Position numbers and translations under genes: made by a program
From: an uncultured Oscillospiraceae bacterium
Lineage (GTDB): Bacteria > Bacillota > Clostridia > Oscillospirales > Acutalibacteraceae
DNA length: 25,634 bases
Assembly (NCBI GenBank): GCA_902492455.1
Contig: CABULH010000035.1
Coordinates: forward strand, 1 to 25,634
Direction of reading: 5' to 3'
The notes under the pieces: model-generated
Seen by the model: only the letters and a program-made list of their open reading frames with translations
What the model was told of the DNA's origin: nothing
The model's database searches: none
Shown here: positions 6,552-14,885 of the stretch, piece after piece
Position numbering within the stretch: position 1 is the first letter of the stretch
Layout: every line of letters begins with the position of its first letter

Positions 6552-7913
6552 ATGACAACAAAACGCATCGTCAGTTTTTTGACGGCCTTGCTGATGGCCG
6601 GGAGCTTCGCTGCCTGCGGTGACCCTGCTGTTTCCGGCGATCCCTCAGGAACGCCTTCCAACAGCGCCTCCACAGCACCGGGTCAAACCGTTTCCACCCA
6701 GGGATCCAGCGGCACAACGGAGGAATCCGCTTCCGGTCCTATCACTACCGGCGGCACATCGGCAGTCACCGAAGCCACTCGAACCAGCACATCGCCGGCT
6801 CCCACCAATCCGCCCCCTTCGATAAACAGCTCGTCTACAACAACGACAACGGAGGCGCCGCAAGTGAAAGAGTATTATAGTTCCGCCGTGGGTATGTGGT
6901 ACACCGTCTGGTGGGATTCCCAGGAAAAAGATGAGTTCTACTATAACCATCACTGGGGCAAGGAAACCCGGGTCAAGCCTGTGAAATTCGGCTATTATGC
7001 CACCGATGATGAAGCCAAGCTGGAATACGATTTCAAAATGTTCAAGCGCTGGGGCATCGATTATCTCATCCTGGATGACACCAATGATCACTATGCCGAC
7101 GGCGGAAATATCTCCCGGCATATCGACGCCTGCTTCAGCATGGCGCGTAAACTGGGAGATAAAGCGCCCAAGCTGAATTTTGCCGGCGGCCGTCCGCTGA
7201 TCAACGGCAATACAGCGGGGATGCAGGCGGAACTGGATATTTTCGCCGCCTATGCGGCAGGTTACCGGGAAAACACCTTCTTCTGGAAAGGAAAGCCCCT
7301 GTTCGTTAACTTCAACATCCCCAAAAATTACGGCTATCAGGATGCCGATGGGCGCTTTACCATGCGGCCGGCGGCGGGACATGTATCGGAGGGCTGGGCG
7401 TATCAGTATAAGTACGGCATCGACAAGACCGGCATGTACGGCTGGGTGTTTGACGTCCAGTATGAAAAATCTGAAATCCATGGCATTTCCCCCGGATTTT
7501 CCCGCAGTCACAACAACCTGGGGACATCTGCGCCGCCCATCTCCCGGGAAAACGGCGATCGCTTCCGCAATGAATGGCTGGCGGCAGTGAAGCGTAAACC
7601 GGAGATGATCGTGATTTCCAGCTGGAACGATCATGCCGAGGAAACCGGCATTGAGGCCGTGGAGCTTTTGGAATCGATTCCGGGACGCGGAGAAGAGGAT
7701 CCCTTTTTCTATGAAAAGATCACCGAAGGATACCTGGCGCTGAAAACGGGATATCTGGACGGCTTCTGCTACCGTAGCGAAAGCGATTCCCAGATGTACC
7801 GGTACAATGCTTCCAGCAATAAGCTGATGAAGGTATCGGGCGTAGGCGCCCATGATCCCTATATCATCGTGCCGGATGATTATTTTGCCTGGGCGGGTGT
7901 TCCCAGGAGCTGA
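6552..7913 (+). CDS. GH71/GH99-like glycoside hydrolase lipoprotein
   Basis: This is a 453-residue lipoprotein. The signal ends in FAAC with Cys22, followed by a Ser/Thr/Pro linker (about 25-105) and a TIM-barrel-like domain (about 107-430). Diagnostic stretches are GMWYTVWWD, KFGYYATDDEAKLEYDFKMF followed by KRWGIDYLILDD, KGKPLFVNFN and MIVISSWNDHAEETGIEAV. The last matches the catalytic strand of the GH99 and GH71 superfamily (known pattern WN-E/D-x-x-E), placing D360 and E363 as candidate catalytic residues. GH99 enzymes cut alpha-mannans and high-mannose N-glycans internally and GH71 enzymes cut alpha-1,3-glucan; the Asp is more GH71-like. The neighbouring GH38 alpha-mannosidase favours an alpha-mannoside substrate (inference). 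It would act at the outer face of the membrane. It could also be an inactive binding relative. Confidence 0.65.
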   Translation: MTTKRIVSFLTALLMAGSFAACGDPAVSGDPSGTPSNSASTAPGQTVSTQGSSGTTEESASGPITTGGTSAVTEATRTSTSPAPTNPPPSINSSSTTTTTEAPQVKEYYSSAVGMWYTVWWDSQEKDEFYYNHHWGKETRVKPVKFGYYATDDEAKLEYDFKMFKRWGIDYLILDDTNDHYADGGNISRHIDACFSMARKLGDKAPKLNFAGGRPLINGNTAGMQAELDIFAAYAAGYRENTFFWKGKPLFVNFNIPKNYGYQDADGRFTMRPAAGHVSEGWAYQYKYGIDKTGMYGWVFDVQYEKSEIHGISPGFSRSHNNLGTSAPPISRENGDRFRNEWLAAVKRKPEMIVISSWNDHAEETGIEAVELLESIPGRGEEDPFFYEKITEGYLALKTGYLDGFCYRSESDSQMYRYNASSNKLMKVSGVGAHDPYIIVPDDYFAWAGVPRS

Positions 7914-7919
7914 TAAGCG

Positions 7920-7957
7920 ACGGCGCCGGTTTTCCTCAAAGGTCCAACCGGCGCCGT
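7920..7957 (+). terminator. Strong hairpin, possible attenuator inside the operon
   Basis: ACGGCGCCGGTT (7920-7931) pairs perfectly with AACCGGCGCCGT (7946-7957), a 12-bp GC-rich stem with a 14-nt loop, starting 7 nt after the stop codon. It is followed by pyrimidine-rich sequence and a T-run only at 7975-7981, so termination is probably partial. It separates the first three genes from the large binding protein and the permeases. Confidence 0.5.
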
Positions 7958-8037
7958 TCCTCTTTCCAACAAATCTTTTTTCGATCCGTTCGGCTCCACT
8001 GCCGGCGGACCGCAGCTTGACCTGCGCCTAAACCGGC

Positions 8038-8056
8038 GCGGCCGGTTATCGGCCGC
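8038..8056 (+). promoter_or_regulatory. Small hairpin upstream of solute-binding protein 2
   Basis: GCGGCCG (8038-8044), GTTAT, CGGCCGC (8050-8056) form a 7-bp GC-only stem with a 5-nt loop. It ends 12 nt before the GGAG at 8069-8072 and could influence translation of the next gene. Confidence 0.4.
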
Positions 8057-8083
8057 CCTGGATGAAACGGAGTGTGATGACGC

Positions 8084-10957
8084 ATGAAGAGACCGGCCGC
8101 CAGAATCGTATGCTGTCTGCTTGCAGCAAGCATCCTCTTCACCTATTCACCGGCATCCGGCGGTAACGCTGAAAGCACTGCGGACGGGTCATCCGTTTCC
8201 GCCTACACCCACACCAGCTATAACGAGTATATCCAGGCTTTCGCCGACAGTGAAAAACCGGCGGAGACCTTTCAAATTCATGGGACGGATTACGACCCGG
8301 CTCGCAGCCAGGGAGTCGATACCCAGATGGTGGACGGCAAAAATGCCGCAGCCACCGACGGCACCTCCGCCGTTTTGTGGGAGGTGCCTGTGGAGCGGGC
8401 CGGCTTATATACTCTGCGGATTGAATATTATCCGCTGGAGGGCAGCGGCGGCGAGATAGAGCGGAACCTGAAAATTAACGGCGAAACCCCTTGCACAGAG
8501 GCGGCGCCGGTGGTGTTTCAGCGGATATGGCAGGATGAAACAGCCGAGCCGTTAAAAGACGCCGTCGGTAATGAATATCCGCCGGCACAGACGGAAGCGC
8601 CCCGCTGGCGGACGGTGTATGTCCGGGATTCGCTGGGCTATGTGGCCGATCCATTGTATTTCTATTTTGCAGAGGGAATCAATACTATCGAGCTCGTCGC
8701 CCAAAAGGAACCGATGGCGGTGGCCTCCATTACCCTGTGCCCATATAAGGCGCCGCCCTCCTATGAGCAGGTGCTCCAGTCCTATCGGGACAAAGGGCAT
8801 CAGCCTGTATCCGCGGCCGCCCTGTATAAACGACAGGCGGAACAAACCGACTTCAAATCTGATTCCACCCTCAGCGCCATTGCCGACCGTACCTCCCCGC
8901 TGACAGAGAACACCGATATTACCCGGGTTACCCTGAACGCCATCGGCGGCAATTGGGCCGATGTGGGCCAGTGGATCAGCTATGAATTGACGGTGCCGGA
9001 ATCCGGCTTGTATGAGCTGGCCTTCCGGTTCAAGCAAAACTATATGGAGGGCAGCCTCTCCACACGCGCTTTGTACATAGATGGGGAGCTCCCCTTTGCC
9101 GAGGCGCAAAATTTGGAATTTCACTTTTCCAACCAATGGCAGATAGCCAAGCTGGGAGGAGAGGAGCCGTATCTTTTCTATTTTGAGGCCGGCCGGACTT
9201 ACACCCTCACTTTGGAGTGCGTGATGGGGTACATGAGCGGGGTACTGTGGGAAACCCAGCAAAGCGTATACGCCCTCAACGCCTTGTATCGCAAGATCAA
9301 GATGATCGTTGGCTCCTTCCCGGATCCCAATCGGGATTACGCTATTGATAAGCAGGTTCCCGACTGCCTGGAGGTGCTGACCGCCCAGCGGGATATCCTT
9401 CGCCGGCTGGCAGAGACCATGGAACAGCAGGGGCAAGGAAAAAGCAGCCACTATTCTATGATGCAGAAGTTGTTGGTACAGATCGAGGATTTCATCCGGG
9501 ACCCGGATTCCATCGCTGTCCGTCTGGATAATTTTTCCTCCAATATTGCCGCTCTGTCAGAATTTTCTTTGGACGCGGCCTATCAGCCCCTGACCCTGGA
9601 TTACTTTCTGCTCTGTCCGCCAGGGTATGAGCTGCCTGCTGCCGATACCGGCTTTTTGGGTAAGATCTGGTATGAACTTAGGCTCTTTTTTCAATCCTTT
9701 TTTTCTGATTACAACACCATTTCCACCGGAACGGACAGCGGGCGGCTGGTAGATGTGTGGATGATCACCGGCCGGGATCAGGCCCAGACCCTGCGGGCAT
9801 TGGCAGAGAAGGATTTCTCACCCGCCAAGGGGATCGGCGTTAATATCCGGCTGGTGAAGGAGGATACGGTGCTGCCCGCAGTGGCGGCCAACTGCGGGCC
9901 GGATGTGGCCTTGACTATGGCCCGCAGTACGCCGGTGGACTACGGCCTGCGTTCGGCTCTGATGGATCTGACACGTTTTGAGGATTTGCCGCAGGTGCTG
10001 GAGTGGTTCAGTCCTCAGGCAGTGGAACCCTTCCGCCTGGGGGAGCGGCTTTTCGCCCTGCCGGAGCAGGAGTATTTTCTAGCCATGTTCTACCGCACGG
10101 ATATTCTGGCCGAACTGGGCCTGGAGATACCGCAGACCTGGGAAGACCTATTTGATATTTTGTATGTCCTCCATCAGAACAGCATGGATGTGGGCCTGCC
10201 CAATGTGGCGACGTCGGATGCGGCCCAGGCGGGCTCCGGAACGGAGCTGTATACCATGTTCCTGTTCCAGAACGGCGGCGAGTTTTACAATGAAGAAAAA
10301 AGCGCCACCCTGCTGGACAGCAACACCGCGCTGGAGGCTTTTGAACAGCTGATGTCCCTGTATACCAAATACAAGGTAACCACCCAGATGAACCACTGGT
10401 CCCGTTTCCGTTCAGGAGAAGCGCCCATTATTCTGCAGCCCTTCACCTATTACAACACCTTTGAATCCACCGCGCCGGAACTTCGCGGTCTATGGGATAT
10501 GGCGCCGGTGCCGGGCACTATGCGGGACGGAGAAATCAACCGCACCACTTCCAACGTGGTAACCGGTTCGGTGATTTTCGCCAACGCCAAGGATCCGGAG
10601 GCCAGCTGGGAATTCCTGAAATGGTGGCTGTCGGCGGATACTCAGACAGCTTATTCCCAAGGGTTGGAGAACTTAATGGGACCCGCCGCCCGGGTGCCCA
10701 CCGCCAATCTGGAGGCTTTTGAGCGGATGTCCCTGCCTAAGGATACGCTGGCTATGATCAATACCCAGCGGGAACAAGTCAAAGCGCTGCCCGAGGTGCC
10801 GGGCGGCTATATGGTAAATCGCAGCATCAACGCCGCTATCCGCACCACGATTTCCATCGGCGGCAACGGCAGCGAGATTCTGCTGGACCGCAACAAACTT
10901 ATCAATAAGGAAATTGATCTGCGGCGCAAGGAATTCGGATTGGATGAAAGGAGCTGA
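8084..10957 (+). CDS. Large solute-binding protein 2 with N-terminal carbohydrate-binding-like domains
   Basis: This 957-residue exported protein is about twice the length of an ordinary binding protein. After a signal sequence (about 1-28) come two beta-sandwich-like domains. The first (about 63-230) has AGLYTLRIEYYPLEG and EGINTIELVAQ, and the second (about 257-400) has GQWISYELTVPESGLYELAFRF; both resemble galactose-binding-like or CBM6/35-like folds. A helical region (about 400-540) precedes a family-1 solute-binding domain (about 554-950) with FALPEQEYFLAMFYRTDIL, IPQTWEDLF and PEASWEFLKWWLS. The two cysteines (10, 11) lie inside the hydrophobic core and do not form a lipobox, so attachment may be by an uncleaved signal anchor or by partner proteins. 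ATG 8084 has GGAG 11 nt upstream. The permease ribosome binding site overlaps its stop, which suggests this is the partner of permease pair 1. Confidence 0.85.
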   Translation: MKRPAARIVCCLLAASILFTYSPASGGNAESTADGSSVSAYTHTSYNEYIQAFADSEKPAETFQIHGTDYDPARSQGVDTQMVDGKNAAATDGTSAVLWEVPVERAGLYTLRIEYYPLEGSGGEIERNLKINGETPCTEAAPVVFQRIWQDETAEPLKDAVGNEYPPAQTEAPRWRTVYVRDSLGYVADPLYFYFAEGINTIELVAQKEPMAVASITLCPYKAPPSYEQVLQSYRDKGHQPVSAAALYKRQAEQTDFKSDSTLSAIADRTSPLTENTDITRVTLNAIGGNWADVGQWISYELTVPESGLYELAFRFKQNYMEGSLSTRALYIDGELPFAEAQNLEFHFSNQWQIAKLGGEEPYLFYFEAGRTYTLTLECVMGYMSGVLWETQQSVYALNALYRKIKMIVGSFPDPNRDYAIDKQVPDCLEVLTAQRDILRRLAETMEQQGQGKSSHYSMMQKLLVQIEDFIRDPDSIAVRLDNFSSNIAALSEFSLDAAYQPLTLDYFLLCPPGYELPAADTGFLGKIWYELRLFFQSFFSDYNTISTGTDSGRLVDVWMITGRDQAQTLRALAEKDFSPAKGIGVNIRLVKEDTVLPAVAANCGPDVALTMARSTPVDYGLRSALMDLTRFEDLPQVLEWFSPQAVEPFRLGERLFALPEQEYFLAMFYRTDILAELGLEIPQTWEDLFDILYVLHQNSMDVGLPNVATSDAAQAGSGTELYTMFLFQNGGEFYNEEKSATLLDSNTALEAFEQLMSLYTKYKVTTQMNHWSRFRSGEAPIILQPFTYYNTFESTAPELRGLWDMAPVPGTMRDGEINRTTSNVVTGSVIFANAKDPEASWEFLKWWLSADTQTAYSQGLENLMGPAARVPTANLEAFERMSLPKDTLAMINTQREQVKALPEVPGGYMVNRSINAAIRTTISIGGNGSEILLDRNKLINKEIDLRRKEFGLDERS

Positions 10958-10962
10958 AGACC

Positions 10963-11892
10963 ATGCAGGCAGCCGCAACCTCCCGGACGGGATACCGTCC
11001 CTCTCTGCTGAAAAAGCTGATTAAGTATCGGCACACTTACATTCTGCTCTTTCCCTTTATGCTGGTCTTTACCGTTTTCACCATCTGGCCGGTGGTGCTT
11101 TCCCTTTTCATCAGCTTTACCAACTTCAATGTGTTTGAGTCTCCTTCCTTCGTGGGCTGGAATAACTATGTCAATCTTTTCGTCAATGATGAGGTGTTCG
11201 GTATTGCCCTGAAAAACACCCTGGTGTTCGCCGTGCTTACTGGTCCGCTGGGCTACCTGTTGTCCATGTTTTTTGCTTGGGTGATCAATGAGATGCCCCG
11301 AGGGCTGCGGGAATTTATGACCTTGGTGTTTTACGCTCCCACCATGGCGGGTGCGGGACTCTTCACCATCTGGGGCATTGTCTTCGATGCCGATATTTAC
11401 GGTTATCTCAACAGCTTCCTGCTGCGGTTCGGTTTCATCAACGAACCCATCGGTTGGATGGTGGACCCTCAGTATATGATGCTGGTGGTGGTAGTGGTGC
11501 AGCTGTGGCTGTCTATGGGGACCTCCTTTCTGACCCTGCGGGCGGGCTTCTCCACTATCGACCGCCAGCTGTATGAGGCGGGGCTGGTGGATGGAGTACG
11601 CAACCGTTGGCAGGAGCTGTGGTACATTACCCTCCCGGCTATGGCGCCTCACTTGATGCTTTCAGCTATTCTGGCGATTACGGCGGCCTTTTCCACTGAA
11701 ACGGTGGCCACCGCCATGACCGGCTTTCCCAGCACCGATTACGCCACACACACCCTGATGCATCATATGCGGGACTATGGCTTCCTGCGGTACCAGCGGG
11801 GCTATGCCTGCGCTGTGTCCACCATCATCTTTGCCCTGAGTTTTGGAACCAATATGCTGGTACAGCGGCTGATCAGGAGGGTGGGAAAATGA
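10963..11892 (+). CDS. Sugar ABC transporter permease, MalF type (pair 1)
   Basis: This 309-residue integral membrane protein has six or so hydrophobic helices, starting with YILLFPFMLVFTVFTIWPVV. The EAA loop that contacts the ATPase is YEAGLVDGVRNRW (204-216) followed by LWYITLPAMAP. It starts 6 bp after the large binding protein, with AAAGGAG at 10947-10953, and overlaps the next permease by 4 nt (ATGA), so both are translationally coupled. It forms the channel heterodimer with 11889-12788. No ATPase gene is present; family members commonly share an MsmX-type ATPase encoded elsewhere. Confidence 0.93.
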   Translation: MQAAATSRTGYRPSLLKKLIKYRHTYILLFPFMLVFTVFTIWPVVLSLFISFTNFNVFESPSFVGWNNYVNLFVNDEVFGIALKNTLVFAVLTGPLGYLLSMFFAWVINEMPRGLREFMTLVFYAPTMAGAGLFTIWGIVFDADIYGYLNSFLLRFGFINEPIGWMVDPQYMMLVVVVVQLWLSMGTSFLTLRAGFSTIDRQLYEAGLVDGVRNRWQELWYITLPAMAPHLMLSAILAITAAFSTETVATAMTGFPSTDYATHTLMHHMRDYGFLRYQRGYACAVSTIIFALSFGTNMLVQRLIRRVGK

Positions 11893-12788
11893 GTGTGAAA
11901 GCCCGGATTCTCCGTCCCGGAAGAAAGCTGTTCAGCCACAGCGGCCGTCATGCCAACCGCTCCCGGACCGGTACCTTTTTCATCGTTCTCGTCCTGACTC
12001 TGTTCGGGTTGTTCAGTCTGATGCCCATGGTTCTCATTGTCAACATGGCCTTCAAACCGGTCAGCGAGCTGTTCATCTATCCGCCGCCTCTGTTCGTTCA
12101 TAATCCCACCCTGAACAGCTTTCGAGTGCTTTTTGATATCATGAGCAATGGCTGGGTGCCCTTTACCCGTTATCTGTTTAATACGGTGTTTATTACAGCC
12201 ACAGCTATTGTCATCAATGTTCTGCTGGCTTCCCTGGCCGCCTACCCTCTGGCGAAGCATGGCGAGGCTCCCGGCGTCAACGCAATCTTCTTCATCGTCA
12301 CCGCGTCTCTGATGTTCAGCCCGGTGGTCAACGACGTGGTGAACTATATGACCATCAGCGGTCTGGGGTGGATCGACAACTATGCAGCGGCCATCGTGCC
12401 CAGCTGCGCCACCGGACTGAGCCTATTTCTGCTGCGGCAGTTCATGGTGCAGATTCCCGATTCCCTGCTGGACGCCGCCCGTATCGACGGGGCTGGGGAA
12501 TATCGCACCCTGTTTTCTATCATCCTGCCCAATGTGCGGCCCGCCCTGGTAACGGTGTCCATCTTTAATATGCAGGCGCTGTGGGGCGTGGGCAACATCC
12601 CTTATATTTACCGGGAAGAGATGAAAACCCTGCCCTATGCCATGGGACAGGTACTCAGCGGCGGCATCATGCGCACCGGTCCCAACGCCGCCGCATCGGT
12701 GGTGATTCTGATTGTGCCCATCGTCTTTTTTTTGCTGGCCCAGTCCCGCATTATGGAGACCATGGTGGCCTCCGGCATCAAGGAATGA
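11889..12788 (+). CDS. Sugar ABC transporter permease, MalG type (pair 1)
   Basis: This 299-residue membrane protein has a basic N-terminus (about 1-30) before the first helix TFFIVLVLTLFGLFSLMPMV. The EAA loop is DAARIDGAGEYRTLF (195-209) followed by SIILPNVRPALVT, the classic MalG-type pattern. The start overlaps the stop of the MalF-type gene in ATGA. The C-terminus ends in the usual short tail after the last helix. It pairs with 10963-11892. Confidence 0.93.
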   Translation: MSVKARILRPGRKLFSHSGRHANRSRTGTFFIVLVLTLFGLFSLMPMVLIVNMAFKPVSELFIYPPPLFVHNPTLNSFRVLFDIMSNGWVPFTRYLFNTVFITATAIVINVLLASLAAYPLAKHGEAPGVNAIFFIVTASLMFSPVVNDVVNYMTISGLGWIDNYAAAIVPSCATGLSLFLLRQFMVQIPDSLLDAARIDGAGEYRTLFSIILPNVRPALVTVSIFNMQALWGVGNIPYIYREEMKTLPYAMGQVLSGGIMRTGPNAAASVVILIVPIVFFLLAQSRIMETMVASGIKE

Positions 12789-12806
12789 GCGGAAAGGAGG
12801 ATACCG

Positions 12807-14240
12807 GTGAAAAGAATGCGGAAATGGATGGCCGGTCTGGCGGCGGGTCTGCTGGCCGTGACGGTTTTATGCACGCAGGCGGCAGCCTACACGCCTTATG
12901 ACAGTTTCAATTTTGTCTATCGGCAGGGGGAGCTCAGCCGTGCGCAATGTCCTGCTCCTTTCTATCCCGTTCGGATTATTGATAAGGCGGGAGAGGGAAT
13001 CACCCTGTCGGCGCCCGCCGATATTTTTGCCGCTCCCGACGGCTATCTTTATCTGGTAGATCAGAAAGCAGGGCTTCTGGTGAAAATGTCGGCTGAGCTG
13101 CAGCCGGTAATGGTGCTGGACGGTCCTGCCGACCGGGAGGAAGATCTGTTCCGCTCACCAGAAGGGGTGTTTGTGGACGAGGAGGGAAAAATTTACATCG
13201 CGGATACGGAAAACCATCGGGTAGTGGTGCTGAACAGCGACGGCAGCTGGATAAAAGCCATTGAAAATCCTCAGAATGAGGTGCTGGGTACGGATTATAT
13301 CTTTGCACCCCGGAAGGTGGCGGTGGCGGGAGGCGACCGCTTGTTGGTGGTGGCCCAGTCCCAGGTCAATGGGATCATGGAGTTTGACGGCAGCGGCCGT
13401 TTTATCGGTTTTCTCGGCTCCAACCAGGTCAGCGCATCGCCTTTGGAGATCCTGCTGCGCAGCCTGCTCACCAAGGAACAGCGGGACAAGATGCTGCAGT
13501 TTGTTCCGTTGGAATACAATAATCTCTGCGTGGACAATGAAGGATTCATTTATGGGGTAACCAAGGCTACCGACCAGGCGGATAAGATCAAAAAACTCAA
13601 TTTGGGCGGAGAGGACGTGCTGCTCCGGAGCGAATACATGACTATGGCCACCCAGATGTCCCAGATCGAGGATATCTGTACCGACGCCCAGGGGAACTAT
13701 TCCTATATCGACAGCCGGGACGGAAAGATTTACACCTACAATCAGGACGGTTATCTGCTCTATGCCTTCGGCGGACTGAGCAGCCAGGCCGGTACATTTC
13801 AATCCCCCTCGGCCATCGAATACGCGGCGGGACGGCTGCTGGTGTGTGACGCTGTCCGAGGCTGCGTCACCGTTTTTGAGCGTACGCCCTATGCCCAGGC
13901 CATCGAGGACGCGGATTCGCTTTTCCGCCGCCAGGATTACGATGCCAGCCGCCAGCGTTGGGAGGATACTCTGCGGATGAACTGCAATTTTGAATTGGCA
14001 TATATCCAGATCGGCCGTATTCTCTATCGGCAGGATGCTTATGGAGAAGCGATGGATTATTTTAAGAAGGGCAACTTCCGCGGGGAGAATTATGTCAGCG
14101 GCTACGGCATGGCATTCGAAAAATACCGGGCAGTGTTCCTTCAGGAAAACCTGCAATTGATTCTGACTATACTGGCGGCCGCTGCGGCGGCATTGATCCT
14201 GCTGGCTGTCTGGCGGCGCTGCCGCCGGAAGAGGGGGTGA
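12807..14240 (+). CDS. Membrane-anchored NHL-repeat propeller protein with TPR segment
   Basis: This 477-residue exported protein starts at GTG, with AAGGAGG 6 nt upstream. A signal peptide (about 1-27, ending TQAAA) is followed by an NHL-type beta-propeller (about 45-360). The clearest repeat is FRSPEGVFVDEEGKIYIADT (115-134), followed by ENHRVVVL; others include YLYLVDQKAGLLVKM and YSYIDSRDGKIYTYN. A helical TPR-like segment (about 363-440, ADSLFRRQDYDASRQRWEDT and ILYRQDAYGEAMDYFKKG) leads to a C-terminal transmembrane helix (449-469) and a basic tail (RRCRRKRG). The topology puts the propeller outside the membrane. It lies 18 bp after permease pair 1 and 4 bp before the Yip1-like gene. 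A scaffold or sensing role at the transporter is inferred; it has no enzymatic signature. Confidence 0.8.
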   Translation: MKRMRKWMAGLAAGLLAVTVLCTQAAAYTPYDSFNFVYRQGELSRAQCPAPFYPVRIIDKAGEGITLSAPADIFAAPDGYLYLVDQKAGLLVKMSAELQPVMVLDGPADREEDLFRSPEGVFVDEEGKIYIADTENHRVVVLNSDGSWIKAIENPQNEVLGTDYIFAPRKVAVAGGDRLLVVAQSQVNGIMEFDGSGRFIGFLGSNQVSASPLEILLRSLLTKEQRDKMLQFVPLEYNNLCVDNEGFIYGVTKATDQADKIKKLNLGGEDVLLRSEYMTMATQMSQIEDICTDAQGNYSYIDSRDGKIYTYNQDGYLLYAFGGLSSQAGTFQSPSAIEYAAGRLLVCDAVRGCVTVFERTPYAQAIEDADSLFRRQDYDASRQRWEDTLRMNCNFELAYIQIGRILYRQDAYGEAMDYFKKGNFRGENYVSGYGMAFEKYRAVFLQENLQLILTILAAAAAALILLAVWRRCRRKRG

Positions 14241-14244
14241 GCCG

Positions 14245-14868
14245 ATGTTTACACGTAAAGATCTGCGCTACGCCTTTTATGTGCTGACCCATCCGTTGGA
14301 CGGTTTCTGGGATCTGAAGCATGAGAAACGGGGCAGGCTGTCACTATCGTTATTTTTCCTGCTGCTGTGGTTTCTTACCAATATCTATGAGAGCATCGGC
14401 ACCTCTTTCCTGTTTAATCAGCAGTATGGTACCCCATTGGATATCCTGGCGGAATTCCGCAGCGTTTTTCTGTTGTTTTTTGTGTTCACCGTGGGCAACT
14501 GGTCCGTTACCACCCTGATGGACGGCAAGGGCCGGTACCGGGATATCGTTATGGTGTTCGGTTATGCCAGTTTGGTACTGACCCTGTTTCGGGTGCCTCT
14601 GACGCTGCTGACCCATGTCGCCGCCCAAAGCGAGATTATCTATATTCGCTTTCTGCAGGGATTGGCCTGGGCATTGTTTTTCCTGCTGCTCTTCTTCGGC
14701 ACAATGATGATCCATGAATATACCCTGCAAAAGGCTGTTGCCACTGCCTGCCTGACGCTGGTAAGTATGGCGGTGCTGATCTTTATCTTCATTGTGTTCT
14801 ACAATATTTTTGCCCAGCTGTATGCTTTTGTCCTGGCACTGTTTAAAGAACTGCGGCTGCGCAGCTGA
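14245..14868 (+). CDS. Yip1-like integral membrane protein
   Basis: This 207-residue protein has about five transmembrane segments (near 31-50, 68-90, 100-122, 134-155 and 165-190). The N-terminus YAFYVLTHPLDGFWDLKHEK resembles the opening of bacterial Yip1-family proteins, which contain a P-x-x-x-F/W-x-x-x-K/R pattern before the first helix. The molecular role of bacterial Yip1 proteins is poorly defined. The gene starts 4 nt after the propeller gene, with GAGGGGGTGA overlapping that stop, so the two are probably coupled. It lies between two permease pairs and may help assemble or anchor the envelope complex (inference). The family call rests on topology and the N-terminal motif only. Confidence 0.65.
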   Translation: MFTRKDLRYAFYVLTHPLDGFWDLKHEKRGRLSLSLFFLLLWFLTNIYESIGTSFLFNQQYGTPLDILAEFRSVFLLFFVFTVGNWSVTTLMDGKGRYRDIVMVFGYASLVLTLFRVPLTLLTHVAAQSEIIYIRFLQGLAWALFFLLLFFGTMMIHEYTLQKAVATACLTLVSMAVLIFIFIVFYNIFAQLYAFVLALFKELRLRS

Positions 14869-14885
14869 CAGAGGGAGGTGACATC

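Noticed and set aside
6645..7853. 402-codon antisense frame over the glycosidase gene
   Set aside because: It is a compositional shadow; the plus frame has a signal peptide and family motifs.
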